Below, piece after piece: positions 7,994 through 18,057 of a DNA stretch of 53,189 nucleotides; position 1 is the first letter of the stretch, and the number at the start of each line of letters is the position of its first letter. The notes beneath the pieces are model-generated. The model worked only from the letters and a program-made list of their open reading frames with translations. It did no database searches and was not told the DNA's origin. The position numbers and the translations under genes were made by a program. Source of the DNA: CAZOZP01 sp964584325 (lineage in GTDB: Bacteria; Bacteroidota; Ignavibacteria; Ignavibacteriales; Melioribacteraceae); the NCBI GenBank assembly GCA_964584325.1, contig CAZOZP010000016.1:1-53189 (forward strand). Reading direction: 5' to 3'.

Positions 7994-10900
7994 TTATCCG
8001 AGTGAATTAAATGTGATTTTTATTGATGTACCTAATCCTTTCTCGCTGTGAAGAGTGATTTCGGCTTCATTAAATTCGCAGAATTTCTTAACCAGCGCCA
8101 AACCAAGTCCGTTCCCCTCATATTTACGTGAAAAACCCTCATCTTCCTGAGAAAAAGGCGAGAACAGTTTATTTCTGTATTCGGGACTAATTCCAATGCC
8201 GGTATCAGCAATTTCAACCCAAAGTTTTTTATTTCCTTCCCTAACGATACTAACAGAAACCATACCCTTTTCGGTATATTTAACTGAATTTTCAATAAGA
8301 TGTACAAATATTTGAGTTAATGAGTATGGATCGCCCCATATTCCGGCCTGTTCAGAAAGATCGCGGTACTTAATTTGCAGATTCTTTTGTTCAGCAGATG
8401 TTTTAAAATCTTTAATAATTTCCGGGAGCAATTCACTTAGTATAACTTTCTTAGGGTGTATTTCAAATGTACCGCTTTGAATCTGTGACATATTCAGAAT
8501 AGAATCGACAGTCCGAATCAGTCTTCTGCTTCCGTGTTCAATGTAATCAAAAGATTCAAGCTGATACTCGTCAAGAGAACTTTGCAATTCTGATTTAATC
8601 ATTGATGTAAAACTTAAAATCGAATTTATCGGAGTGCGAATTTCGTGGGACATCTGCGCAAGAAACTCAGATTTCAGTTTACTGGTTTTCTCTGCCTGTT
8701 CTTTTGCTTGTCTGAGCTGTGCTTCAATTTTCTTTCTTTCTGTTATATCGCGGTACATTGCAAGAATAGCCCGCTTACCTGAATATGAAACGAGCACTGC
8801 ATTTAATTCCAGTTCCAGAATACTGCCGTCTTTTGAGATATGTGAAGTCTCCATAAATCTTAGCTGAGTATTCCTGATTATATAATCAATATTAGCTTTT
8901 GCATTATCAAAATTATAAACAAGTTCTTCAACCTGCATCCCTTTCATTTCTTCTGCCGAATAACCGTACATATTCAATGCACTTAAATTCGCATCAATTA
9001 TAGTATGGCTGTCCGGATCAAATATTAAGATTGGGTCATAAGCATTTTCAAACAATCCTTTATAATCTTTTTCAGACTGTTTAAGCTTTTCCTCGTATTC
9101 AGTTTTTGTCCGGAGCAATTTATTAAGCTGTTCATTCTTCTCAATTACATTCTTCATTCTCCAACGGTATGCATAATAAAGAATTCCGGCTGCAATTGTT
9201 AAAAGAATGAAATAGAACCAGTAAGTTCTCCAAAACGGAGCCTTAATAGAGAATTTATATTCCAACGGCTCAGATGACCATATATTGTATCGATTGCAGC
9301 TTATCAGTTTAAATGTATATTCTCCCGGAGGCAGGTTAGAGTAAGTTGCATTGTTTTTATTTGTGGCAGGAGAATATTTCTCATCTGCTCCTTCAAGCAT
9401 ATATTTATATCTCACATAAGTCGGATTTGCATAATTCAAGCCGGAAAATTCAAATGTTATGTGATTATAGTTATAAGGCAATTCCAGTTCCAGCGGAGTT
9501 AAATGGTTTACGGGATTCTGGATACCATACTCAGAAATATCTCTGTCTTCAAAAAATATTTTTAATCCTCGTAAGATATTTATGTTTTCCACCGGCCGGT
9601 TTACATTTTTTGTTGGATCATATACTACAAGTCCGTCTGTTGTCCCTGCCCAAAGTCTTCCATGATTATCAACAAATCCGCTGCCCTGAGTAGTCTCCAA
9701 TCCGCCAAAATTATCATACTCATTAAAGGGTAAAATATTTACAATATTCTTTGTTTTGAACTCCGAAAGATTGATATCATTAATTCCGGCATTTGTACCT
9801 GCAAAAAAACCGTTTCTACCTTTGCAGAGAAACATAACAATATCATTATTTAATCCGTTTTTTGAATCATATTGTGTAATCCTATCATATTTTCCGGGTT
9901 CAGCCACAGAAGTATGAATAACGCCTCTGCCGTTTGTACCCATCCATAAGTCATCGCCAATCATAATCATTGAAAGTATCACGTAATTATCATATTCAGG
10001 AATCTGAACGATTCTTCCTTCAGAATTAATAATTTGTAATCCGGCATCACTTCCTAAAAATACATTGCCGTATCTGTCTTCAGAAAAGCAATGAACCGAT
10101 CTTTCAGCCAAACCATCTTCTTCTGATATATGTTTTAATTCAAATCCGTTAAATCTATAGATTCCGTTTCTGTATGAAGCAATCCACATATTTCCGCGGC
10201 GGTCTTCATACAAATTAATGATCATCTGCGAATTGAGCTCCTGAGAATTTACAGGTCTTATAATATTATTGCCTTCTTTGGCAAATATTCCGTTATTCGT
10301 GCCCATCCAAATTCTGCCTCGTGTATCTTTGGCCATGCACCAAATTGATTCACCTTTCAAATCCGGATTATTGTAGTCATTAAATTTATCATCACGGAAA
10401 ATCTTAAGACCGAATCCGTCTGTGCCAATCAGAATATCACCGTTAGTTTCCTGAAACATAGACCATACAAAATACTTCATATCGTTCAGAGCGTTATATT
10501 TTACGAGGTTTTCACCCCTGAACAGCATTAGACCAACGTCAGTTCCCAGCCAAAGATTTTGCTCTCTGTCTTCAACAATTGTTCTTACTTCGTTAACTAT
10601 TCCACCCATATACAAAGAATTGTAATGAACAAAATTCTTTCCTGTAATTCTTATTACTCCTCTGTCTGCACCTATCCAAAAATGTCCCCTGTAATCTTCA
10701 TAGATGCAATTTATTCTTGAAATCTGAAAATCGGCCGGATATTTCTCAAATTCAACTCCATTGAAATAGTACAGATTTTTACCAAGTGCCGCCCAAACCT
10801 TACCAAGCTTGTCAACAAAAACGTGAACCGGATTTTCTTCAAAAACATTTTTTTCAAAAAGAACTTCCTTCAATCCTCCGTCATCTTTATGCCATACTTT

Positions 10901-11431
10901 TCCGATTCCGCCAATCCATAGATTTCCGTATCTGTCAGAAGCAAGGGAACGGATAAAAAACTGGGTCATAGCTTTTTCATTAAAATCTACTGCAACTCCG
11001 TTTTCAATGAGGTTTAGACCTTTCTCAGTTCCGGCCCAAATTTTATCGCCTGTTTTATGAAGTGCATTGATTCTGTTGCCGCTGATATTCTCAACCAGGG
11101 AATATTTACCATTCTCAAGTTTATTTAGACCTGCGGAAGTCCCTGCATAATACAATCCCTTTGCATCCTGTGAAATTGACAGAATAATATCTTTGGAAAT
11201 ACCGTTTGTGGAATTATGAATCTTAAACTCGATACCGTCAAAGAAAGCGATACCATTATATGTACCTATTACCAGGAGGCCGTTGTTATCAATGAAGAGT
11301 TTATTTATTAATGGATCAGGAATGCCTTCGTTTGATCCGAATGTTTTAAAGTTTAACTGCTGTCCAAAATTTAAAGAAAAAGCCAGGCAAAGCAGTAGAT
11401 TAATATATTTGAGGCATTTTCTTATCGGCAT
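7994..11431 (-). CDS. Periplasmic-propeller sensor histidine kinase (Reg_prop, Y_Y_Y, PAS, HisKA, HATPase)
   Basis: A 1145-residue membrane sensor kinase. A signal peptide (MPIRKCLKYINLLLCLAFSLNFGQ) is followed by two seven-bladed-type propellers, visible as repeated LWxGT/IWxGT motifs across roughly residues 25-640. Next come a Y_Y_Y domain (about 650-730), one membrane segment (about 737-757) and a PAS domain (about 790-910). The kinase core has an H-box with phospho-acceptor H929 (SHEIRTP), an N-box HLIENSVKYT, G1 DTGIGIS and G2 GNGLGLALV. Hybrid two-component systems of Bacteroidota with this sensor usually continue into REC and AraC domains. This one stops after the kinase and instead carries an extra PAS. 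No cognate regulator lies nearby. It follows menH by 102 bases. The ligand is unknown; polysaccharide fragments are common for the family. Confidence 0.93.
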   Translation of the reverse strand: MPIRKCLKYINLLLCLAFSLNFGQQLNFKTFGSNEGIPDPLINKLFIDNNGLLVIGTYNGIAFFDGIEFKIHNSTNGISKDIILSISQDAKGLYYAGTSAGLNKLENGKYSLVENISGNRINALHKTGDKIWAGTEKGLNLIENGVAVDFNEKAMTQFFIRSLASDRYGNLWIGGIGKVWHKDDGGLKEVLFEKNVFEENPVHVFVDKLGKVWAALGKNLYYFNGVEFEKYPADFQISRINCIYEDYRGHFWIGADRGVIRITGKNFVHYNSLYMGGIVNEVRTIVEDREQNLWLGTDVGLMLFRGENLVKYNALNDMKYFVWSMFQETNGDILIGTDGFGLKIFRDDKFNDYNNPDLKGESIWCMAKDTRGRIWMGTNNGIFAKEGNNIIRPVNSQELNSQMIINLYEDRRGNMWIASYRNGIYRFNGFELKHISEEDGLAERSVHCFSEDRYGNVFLGSDAGLQIINSEGRIVQIPEYDNYVILSMIMIGDDLWMGTNGRGVIHTSVAEPGKYDRITQYDSKNGLNNDIVMFLCKGRNGFFAGTNAGINDINLSEFKTKNIVNILPFNEYDNFGGLETTQGSGFVDNHGRLWAGTTDGLVVYDPTKNVNRPVENINILRGLKIFFEDRDISEYGIQNPVNHLTPLELELPYNYNHITFEFSGLNYANPTYVRYKYMLEGADEKYSPATNKNNATYSNLPPGEYTFKLISCNRYNIWSSEPLEYKFSIKAPFWRTYWFYFILLTIAAGILYYAYRWRMKNVIEKNEQLNKLLRTKTEYEEKLKQSEKDYKGLFENAYDPILIFDPDSHTIIDANLSALNMYGYSAEEMKGMQVEELVYNFDNAKANIDYIIRNTQLRFMETSHISKDGSILELELNAVLVSYSGKRAILAMYRDITERKKIEAQLRQAKEQAEKTSKLKSEFLAQMSHEIRTPINSILSFTSMIKSELQSSLDEYQLESFDYIEHGSRRLIRTVDSILNMSQIQSGTFEIHPKKVILSELLPEIIKDFKTSAEQKNLQIKYRDLSEQAGIWGDPYSLTQIFVHLIENSVKYTEKGMVSVSIVREGNKKLWVEIADTGIGISPEYRNKLFSPFSQEDEGFSRKYEGNGLGLALVKKFCEFNEAEITLHSEKGLGTSIKITFNSLG

Positions 11432-11533
11432 ATTGATTCTAACTATTTTATTTGGTTATTATCGATAATGTTTAATATATTTTGAATTAAATATACTTAT
11501 AATCACATTATTTTCTTAAACCGTTAACTCAAA

Positions 11534-12367
11534 TCACTGTTTTATGCAGTTCATCAAAAAACTCTTAAGCACCTCAATATACTTTTCTGGCTTTTCAAAA
11601 TGAATATTATGTCCGGAATCCTTAATAATTATATGATCTGCTGCCTTTAGCAATGAATGAACATAAGAATTAACAGACAGATATTTTTGGTCCAGACTTC
11701 CGGAAAGAAGAAGTACTTTTGCCTCTATTAAAGGAAGAATATCATAACACGGCGGCATAGTTCCCTGTGAAAAAGCCCGGAGCATATTTGCGAGGCCCAA
11801 AGGATTATTATTTATTCTGTACTCGATTATTTTGTTAAATAAAGCCTCGTTACCTGCTAAGGTGTTGAACACGGGCTGACTATACCAGAATTTTATAAAA
11901 TCCGGAATTCCTTCTTTTTCAATTTTGGAAGCCACCAGATAGTCGTGTTTAAGTCTTTCAATTCTTTTCCCCGGATCATCGATTCCGGGACCGGCACTTT
12001 CTACAATCATTCCGATTATATTTGCTCTATACTTTGATGCATAGGAATAAACGAGTCTGCCGCCCATTGAATAACCCAATAGACATAGTTTTTCAATTTT
12101 CAGCGCCATTCGTATTTCCTCGATAATTCCAACAAGAAAATCCGTCTCATAAAACTCAAGATTTTCCGGAGTTTCAGAAGCGCCGTGACCGGGTAAATCA
12201 ATAGCAAGAATCCTGAAAGCCTTATCGATTTTATTGGTGAGGAACTGCCAGTCCCGAGAAGAACCGGTAAAACCATGAATACATAGAACCGTTAAGCTGC
12301 CCGGGTCAGAAATGCTTCCGTTGATTTCAGCAACATTTATTTTTATACCTTTTATATCAAACTTCAT
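11534..12367 (-). CDS. menH: Alpha/beta hydrolase, SHCHC synthase of menaquinone synthesis
   Basis: A 277-residue alpha/beta hydrolase. MenH eliminates pyruvate from SEPHCHC to give SHCHC, the third step from chorismate to menaquinone. Seen: oxyanion segment HGFTGSSRDW, nucleophile elbow GYSMGG with the catalytic Ser, an acid loop around SGSLDQKY, and the catalytic His in DSGHNIHFEKPE. The fold alone does not prove MenH. The assignment rests on the gene order menF-menD-menH and the 11-base overlap with the end of menD, which indicates tight co-expression. The MenH-typical Ser-Met-Gly-Gly elbow and GHNIHFEKP ending fit. The soluble product acts in the cytoplasm. Confidence 0.9.
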   Translation of the reverse strand: MKFDIKGIKINVAEINGSISDPGSLTVLCIHGFTGSSRDWQFLTNKIDKAFRILAIDLPGHGASETPENLEFYETDFLVGIIEEIRMALKIEKLCLLGYSMGGRLVYSYASKYRANIIGMIVESAGPGIDDPGKRIERLKHDYLVASKIEKEGIPDFIKFWYSQPVFNTLAGNEALFNKIIEYRINNNPLGLANMLRAFSQGTMPPCYDILPLIEAKVLLLSGSLDQKYLSVNSYVHSLLKAADHIIIKDSGHNIHFEKPEKYIEVLKSFLMNCIKQ

Positions 12368-14129
12368 TAAATATGCCTTGAATTATTTCCGTTGCTTTAA
12401 TAAAATACAGCCGCCTGAGTTTTGCAGATTCATCTGAGTCTGTTTCTATCTCAATAACCTGCATACCTTTCGGTGCATCTTTTCCCACAACATCCATCAG
12501 ATTAACTTCGTCCTCAATCTTTTGATAACTAATCCCGAAAGCTTTACAAATCTGCTCAAAATCAACATCTGCCGGAGTTCTGAAATATTCCTCATAGATA
12601 TCTGATTCATCTTTTACAGGAAGCATTTTAAATATTCCGCCTCCTGAGTTATTGAAAACAAAGATTCTGAGACTTTCCCCGATATAACGGTTAAGATATA
12701 ATGAATTCATATCGTAATAAAATGCCAAATCGCCTGAAACAAGAGTTACCGGAACATTACATCCGGCAGCTACTCCGGCGGCGCTTGAAATTATTCCGTC
12801 TATTCCGCTTGCCCCGCGGTTCGAATATATTCTCCTGCCGGGAGGAATGTTTCCGAAAAATTCGATATCTCTTGCCGGTGTACTATTTGAGATAAATAAT
12901 ACATCATTGCATTCTTCGGAAATTTCGTGAGAAGAAATGATATTCATCGCTTTACCCTCGAAGGTTAAACTACAAGCTGACAATGTCGTCATTTTTAGTT
13001 TAAGAATTTCGGATGAACATTTATCCATAAGATTTAAGTATTCTAAATCCGTCTCTGCGTTGTAATCTGACTTTGGAAGCATATTTAGAAGAATATCAGT
13101 AAACTCTTCCGGTGAGGCTTTTACCACTTCATTCAATGTTCCGGAGGGATCGTTATAATCGTCATACTGATTAACAGAAATTTTATAGGCCGATTCAGCG
13201 GAATCAAAAAATTTTAGCACTGAAGCTGTAGTAGGTGCTGCTCCAAAATGCAGAATTAAATCCGGAGCATATTTTCCCTTTAGTACCCCTGCCTCAGATA
13301 ATTCTATAAGTGGGATACCGGGAGAAATCCGCCTTGTTCCGGACAGATTTTCCGCATAAGCAGCAAATCCGAACTTTTGTTTGAACAATTCCAGTTTTTC
13401 AGAAAAATCATCTCCGAAAACTCCCGGCCCGGCTATAATCATTTTTCTTTTTGAATTTAAGATTCTGTTAAATATTTCTGAATATCTTATTTTTTCGGAG
13501 TTGTTTTCTGTTGCTGTTATTCTTTTTTTTAATTTATTAACAGAATTGCAAACACTCCCAAAATCAAAATCATCCTGAATACAATGAGTATGAATAAAAC
13601 TTTCCAGTGGCTTATCAAACCGGAAATTCAAATGCACGGGACCCTTATCTGTAATGCTTCCGTGCAAAACCGCTGAAGCAATTCCTTCAAGATATTTTTC
13701 TAATTCGGTTATTCCCGGAAGTCCGGAATTGTAAAAACTCTTAATGTGGTTACTGAACATTCCATCTTGAAAAATTGTTTGATTTGCGCCCTTGCCTAGC
13801 AGATATTCAGGTCTGTCGGCTGTACATAAAATAATTGGGACTCTTGAGAAAAAAGCTTCAACTGTTGCCGGAAGTAATTCTGCCGCCGCTGTTCCGGAAG
13901 TAGTTACAACAGCAACTGGCGTTCCGATTGCTTTTGCCAATCCTAATGCAAAAAATGCCGATGCTCTTTCATCTATAATACTATAACACTTAATCTCCGG
14001 ATTTCTGGCAAAAGCAGTTGTGAGAGGAGTACTTCTTGATCCGGGAGATATACATGCATTTCTGATTCCAAGAAATGTAAAAAGCCTTGCAACCAGCTCT
14101 GCATAATATGTATTAATATTAACTTTCAT
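12357..14129 (-). CDS. menD: 2-succinyl-5-enolpyruvyl-6-hydroxy-3-cyclohexene-1-carboxylate synthase
   Basis: A 590-residue thiamine-diphosphate enzyme that condenses isochorismate with 2-oxoglutarate in menaquinone synthesis. The N-terminal domain carries CISPGSRSTPL, the IDERASAFFALGLA segment with the ThDP-activating Glu, and TTSGTAAAELLPATVEA. The C-terminal domain has GASGIDGIISSAAG and the cofactor-binding GDLAFYYDMNSL region, all typical of MenD. The ATG at 14129 is preferred over an in-frame TTG nine bases upstream. The start overlaps the end of menF by 11 bases, and the end overlaps menH by 11 bases. Length matches the family. With menF and menH it makes an operon; menB, menC, menE and menA are not in the window. 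Confidence 0.96.
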   Translation of the reverse strand: MKVNINTYYAELVARLFTFLGIRNACISPGSRSTPLTTAFARNPEIKCYSIIDERASAFFALGLAKAIGTPVAVVTTSGTAAAELLPATVEAFFSRVPIILCTADRPEYLLGKGANQTIFQDGMFSNHIKSFYNSGLPGITELEKYLEGIASAVLHGSITDKGPVHLNFRFDKPLESFIHTHCIQDDFDFGSVCNSVNKLKKRITATENNSEKIRYSEIFNRILNSKRKMIIAGPGVFGDDFSEKLELFKQKFGFAAYAENLSGTRRISPGIPLIELSEAGVLKGKYAPDLILHFGAAPTTASVLKFFDSAESAYKISVNQYDDYNDPSGTLNEVVKASPEEFTDILLNMLPKSDYNAETDLEYLNLMDKCSSEILKLKMTTLSACSLTFEGKAMNIISSHEISEECNDVLFISNSTPARDIEFFGNIPPGRRIYSNRGASGIDGIISSAAGVAAGCNVPVTLVSGDLAFYYDMNSLYLNRYIGESLRIFVFNNSGGGIFKMLPVKDESDIYEEYFRTPADVDFEQICKAFGISYQKIEDEVNLMDVVGKDAPKGMQVIEIETDSDESAKLRRLYFIKATEIIQGIFNEV

Positions 14130-15498
14130 TACCTTCAAGAAGACTTAAAACAGGTGTAAGTTTTAACTCTGTTTCAACAAACTCGCTATCCGGATCAGAA
14201 CCTTCAACTATTCCGCAACCTGCAAAAGCGTGAAGTTCCTTGCCTTTAAGCAGTGCCGACCGAATCCCGACAAAAAATTCCGCCTTATGGTTTAAGTTAA
14301 ACCAGCCAATTACGCCGGCAAACAATCCCCTACTATAGCTTTCAAGCTGATTTATAATTTCTCTTGCTTCCGAAGGAGGAATTCCGCATACAGCAGGTGT
14401 AGGATGTATTCTTCTCAAAACATCGAACATACTTACATCATCTTTAATAACAGCAGTAACCGGAGTCCATAAATGCTGAATGTTGCTGAGTTTCTTTATT
14501 ACAGGACGTTCCGGATGCTCAATGCTTAGTGCCAATCCATGGAATGCATTTCTGATATATTCAGTAACTGCTTGTTGCTCTGCAAGATTTTTGGTGCTAT
14601 TTAACAGTTCCTCAGCAAATGCATCATCTTCTTCTTTGGTAATTCCCCGTTTGATTGATCCCGCCAGAGCATCTGAAAGAACATAATTTCCGTTGAAGCA
14701 AGCAAGCTTTTCAGGCGAAGCGCCAAAGAAAATGCTTTTCTCTTTTTTATAGGCAAATATGCAGCAGTCAGGATAACCGGAAGACAATTTTTCCATAAAA
14801 ACTTTAATGTCGGGCTCTTCATCTAAGATGAGTTTTATTTTTCTTGAAACAACAGCTTTTCTTAATTCATTTGTATTGATCTTTTCGAGTATGGAATAGA
14901 TCCCATCATCCCATTGAATTTTCGCATCAGATTCACTACTGTCGTTATATCCGATTTTCAGCGGCTTTTTCCTTTCTGAAGATAACCGGCAGGATTCAAA
15001 AAATTTTCTTATGGAGCTGCATCTTTCTTCCAAAGGTACATCTGTACGGGAATTATAAATAAGCATTATTTTTTTTTCTTTACGGCATATTATAAATTCA
15101 GGCAGAAAAAAAGAGAATCCCGGAAAATCATTCCACAACACTTTTCTGTTATCTTTTGCGAATTTTAATGCGGCAAAAAAAAGAGGAAGGCTAAAAGAAG
15201 CCTCCGGATTATTGAACACAAATTCGTTTTTTATCTGTTCTAAACCTGAATTTAAGTATTGGTTAAAGTTTTCATCTTCTCCCGATACCGTAAAAATTGG
15301 ATTTACAGCTAAAACTTCAAAATTTTCCTGAGGTATTTGCCAGTAAACATAGTCATCCGAAAAATTCCGGCACAGCAGGAAAGAGACTTCCCGCGGTTTT
15401 ATCTCAGAGGAAAAACTCAGGAATTTCTTGCCGGATTCAAATTCGTTTTCTGAATACTCTCTGAATGAATTTACAAATCCCGAAGCAGATTCAAGCAT
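14119..15498 (-). CDS. menF: Isochorismate synthase
   Basis: A 459-residue chorismate-binding enzyme. It converts chorismate to isochorismate, the committed step to menaquinone. The C-terminal catalytic half holds the conserved FGASPEKL segment, the AGSIKRG turn, NIQHLWTPV, HPTPAVCGIPP and the active-site/metal-binding GCGIVEGSDPDSEFVETELK segment. The N-terminal third is poorly conserved, as is usual. The choice of isochorismate synthase over anthranilate or salicylate synthase follows from the HPTPAVCG motif and the adjoining menD and menH. It is the first gene of the operon. The 77-bp spacer shared with the divergent metallopeptidase gene should hold its promoter. I see no clear Shine-Dalgarno sequence. 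Confidence 0.95.
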   Translation of the reverse strand: MLESASGFVNSFREYSENEFESGKKFLSFSSEIKPREVSFLLCRNFSDDYVYWQIPQENFEVLAVNPIFTVSGEDENFNQYLNSGLEQIKNEFVFNNPEASFSLPLFFAALKFAKDNRKVLWNDFPGFSFFLPEFIICRKEKKIMLIYNSRTDVPLEERCSSIRKFFESCRLSSERKKPLKIGYNDSSESDAKIQWDDGIYSILEKINTNELRKAVVSRKIKLILDEEPDIKVFMEKLSSGYPDCCIFAYKKEKSIFFGASPEKLACFNGNYVLSDALAGSIKRGITKEEDDAFAEELLNSTKNLAEQQAVTEYIRNAFHGLALSIEHPERPVIKKLSNIQHLWTPVTAVIKDDVSMFDVLRRIHPTPAVCGIPPSEAREIINQLESYSRGLFAGVIGWFNLNHKAEFFVGIRSALLKGKELHAFAGCGIVEGSDPDSEFVETELKLTPVLSLLEGNES

Positions 15499-15575
15499 AA
15501 AAGATTAATTCTGATTAAATTTAGGGTACAATTATTTTCGGTATTCACTGTATTATTTTATCAATTCTATGATTT

Positions 15576-16229
15576 ATGAAAAACCGATTAGTAAAATTAA
15601 ATAAAATTGAAATCAAATATAACCTTAAAATAAGTTCTCGAGCTAAAAGAATACGGCTGCAGATTTCAGGCAGAAGTGGTCTTGAAGTAATTCTGCCTAA
15701 AGGAACTCCTGAAAATGAAGCTGAAAAACTGATATTTAGGAAACAGGAATGGATTTTAAAATATCTGAATCAAAGCATCAAGAGATTCGGTCAGTTTCAT
15801 TTTTTCGGATCTCCGATGAATGAATCTCATCCATCATATAGTCAGTACTCTGAACTGCGCGGAAAAGTTCTGAAACATAAACCCGACAGTCCTGATGAAC
15901 TCATTCAGAGAAAGTGGCTTTTAGGCGAAGCCGGTCATTATATTCCTGCACGCACCGCAGAACTTGCCGGCAATTACGGATTTTCCTATAATGCAATAAG
16001 CATTAGAAATCAGAAAACCAGATGGGGAAGTTGTTCAGGAAAAAAAAGACTTTCGTTCAACTTCAATCTTATGTCTTTTCAGCCTGAAGTTATAGATTAT
16101 GTAATTATTCATGAACTTTGTCACCTCAAACATATGAATCATTCTCAGGCATTTTGGAACGAAGTAGCGGCAATTTTACCTGATTTCAAAATTCTCAGAA
16201 AAAAACTGAAAGCCGGATTCAATGAATAA
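15576..16229 (+). CDS. YgjP/SprT-like zinc metallopeptidase (DUF45)
   Basis: A 217-residue protein of the YgjP-like (DUF45, COG1451) family. The zinc motif HELCHLKHMNHS (HExxH plus a downstream His) lies near residue 175, preceded by the family-typical RNQKTRWGSCS and FNFNLMSFQPEVIDYVI segments. The N-terminal third is a strand-rich domain with the RLQISGRSGLEVILP pattern. There is no signal peptide. Members are predicted cytoplasmic metalloproteases, and some accompany type I restriction systems, but no restriction gene is here. It overlaps the start of the U32 gene by eight bases, so the two are coupled. It is transcribed divergently from menF. Confidence 0.9.
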   Translation: MKNRLVKLNKIEIKYNLKISSRAKRIRLQISGRSGLEVILPKGTPENEAEKLIFRKQEWILKYLNQSIKRFGQFHFFGSPMNESHPSYSQYSELRGKVLKHKPDSPDELIQRKWLLGEAGHYIPARTAELAGNYGFSYNAISIRNQKTRWGSCSGKKRLSFNFNLMSFQPEVIDYVIIHELCHLKHMNHSQAFWNEVAAILPDFKILRKKLKAGFNE

Positions 16230-18057
16230 AAGCATTGAACTCCTTGCACCGGCTGCAAATCTGCAAAGCGGTAGAGCAGCTATAAATTGCGGTGCAGATG
16301 CCGTATATATCGGTGCATCCAAATTCGGGGCAAGAGTTTCAGCCGGAAATTCACTTCAGGATATTAATGAACTGATAAATTATGCTCATCTTTTCGGTTG
16401 CAAAGTCTATGTTACGATAAATACTCTTCTCTTTGATAATGAAATACCTGAAGTACTTGAACTTATCTCCCGGCTTTCCGAGGCCCGGACAGACGGTATT
16501 ATAATTCAGGATATTGCTTTAATCGAATCGGATCTGCCCCCGGTAAATCTTATTGCCTCAACGCAGATGCACAATTATGATCCTGAAAGAATTAAATTCT
16601 TAGATAAATTCGGTTTCAAGAGAATTATTCTTGCACGGGAAATGCCGCTTGAAGTAATTAGAGAACTTAAATCTTCGGTAAATTCTGAGCTTGAATATTT
16701 TGTTCATGGTGCATTGTGTGTAAGTTTCAGCGGTCAGTGTTATATGAGTTTCGCATCCGGCGGAAGAAGTGCAAACAGAGGAGAATGTGCCCAACCCTGC
16801 AGATTAAATTATTCTCTCTATGACGAGAACGAAAAGGAGATTATCAGGGATAAACATCTTTTGTCGTTGAAAGACCTAAATCTTTCGGCAAGGCTTGTTG
16901 ACTTAATTGATGCCGGAATCACTTCTTTTAAGATTGAAGGAAGGTTAAAAGATGAATCATACGTTAAAAATATAACGGCATTTTATCATTCGCAGTTGGA
17001 TAAAATTATTTCAGTTCGCAAAGACCTATCCCGTTCGTCTTCGGGTTACTCAAGAATACCCTTTGAACCTGACCCTGAAAAAACATTCAATAGGGGATAT
17101 ACTGAATATTTCATTAACGGTGAACAGAATAATATTGCCTGCTGGGATAGTCCTAAATCCCGCGGTAAACTTCTTGGGCCTGCTTTTAATCTACCCGGAG
17201 GTAATCTCAAAATTGATTTTCCCGGGGAAGTAAGACCAGGCGACGGACTCTGTTTCATCAATGAATCCGGAAATATTGAAGGATTCAGCGTAAATAAAAC
17301 AGACGGGGATATGGTAATTCTTCCTAAAGAAATCAGAATAAAGGACGGAACTCTAATTTACAGAAACCATGATATTGAATTCTTCAGACAAGTATCTGCT
17401 GATGTAAGAAGAAAAATTCGCATAAAAATCCGTCTTGAATTTAATAAGGGAAATCTGCTCGCAATAGTTTCTGATGAAGATAATATAACAGCGGAAATTA
17501 TTATTGAAGGAGATGGAAAAACTCCAGACAATCTTGAAAAATACAAGGAAACAATAATTAGGCAGTTTCACAAAACCGGAAATTCTGCATTCGAAGCTGA
17601 TGAAATAAACTTAACCGGGGATTCACTCTTTTTTCTTCCTATATCCCGAATTAATGAAATAAGACGGCAGCTTTTGGAAAAACTTGCTGATAATCGGATT
17701 AACCATTATAATATATCATCTGTAAAAACTCCCGTGCCGGATTCTGTCGGGGAACTCGGAGAGAGTAATACCGGTAAGTTCAAACGGGATTACAGACTAA
17801 ACATAACAAACAATGCGGCGATGACATTCTATAAGAAAAACTGCGGCGGTGATTTCGAATTTGCTCCTGAATATGACGGTCTGACAGAAGGCAGAATTCT
17901 GATGGAATGCAAATACTGTATAAGGGCAGAATTGGGAATTTGTCTGCTTGATAATCCCGGACCATACACAAGAAATCTTAAACTGGTTTCCGATAAAAAA
18001 TCATACAGTTTAAGTTTTAACTGTAGTGAGTGCAGAATGATAATCAAAAAGGCTTAA
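16222..18057 (+). CDS. Peptidase U32 family protein (RlhA/TrhP-type)
   Basis: A 611-residue U32 family protein. Characterised members (RlhA, TrhP, UbiU/V) are not proteases but take part in RNA or ubiquinone hydroxylation using prephenate and an iron-sulfur centre. The TIM-barrel N-terminal part begins LLAPAANLQSGRAAINCGADAVYIG. The U32 signature spans HGALCVSFSGQCYMS and NRGECAQPCRLNY and supplies four conserved Cys residues, the likely Fe-S ligands. A long C-terminal extension follows (about residues 310-611) with a late CKYCIRAELGIC cluster. The length is closer to RlhA than to the shorter TrhP. It could therefore hydroxylate rRNA, but this is inference. It overlaps the upstream peptidase gene by eight bases and abuts the CheW-domain gene tail to tail with no gap. 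Confidence 0.88.
   Translation: MNKSIELLAPAANLQSGRAAINCGADAVYIGASKFGARVSAGNSLQDINELINYAHLFGCKVYVTINTLLFDNEIPEVLELISRLSEARTDGIIIQDIALIESDLPPVNLIASTQMHNYDPERIKFLDKFGFKRIILAREMPLEVIRELKSSVNSELEYFVHGALCVSFSGQCYMSFASGGRSANRGECAQPCRLNYSLYDENEKEIIRDKHLLSLKDLNLSARLVDLIDAGITSFKIEGRLKDESYVKNITAFYHSQLDKIISVRKDLSRSSSGYSRIPFEPDPEKTFNRGYTEYFINGEQNNIACWDSPKSRGKLLGPAFNLPGGNLKIDFPGEVRPGDGLCFINESGNIEGFSVNKTDGDMVILPKEIRIKDGTLIYRNHDIEFFRQVSADVRRKIRIKIRLEFNKGNLLAIVSDEDNITAEIIIEGDGKTPDNLEKYKETIIRQFHKTGNSAFEADEINLTGDSLFFLPISRINEIRRQLLEKLADNRINHYNISSVKTPVPDSVGELGESNTGKFKRDYRLNITNNAAMTFYKKNCGGDFEFAPEYDGLTEGRILMECKYCIRAELGICLLDNPGPYTRNLKLVSDKKSYSLSFNCSECRMIIKKA

Noticed and set aside
15499..15575. A recognisable sigma-70 or Bacteroidota-type promoter between menF and the metallopeptidase gene
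   Set aside because: No convincing paired -35/-10 or TAnnTTTG box could be placed on either strand, so no site is annotated.
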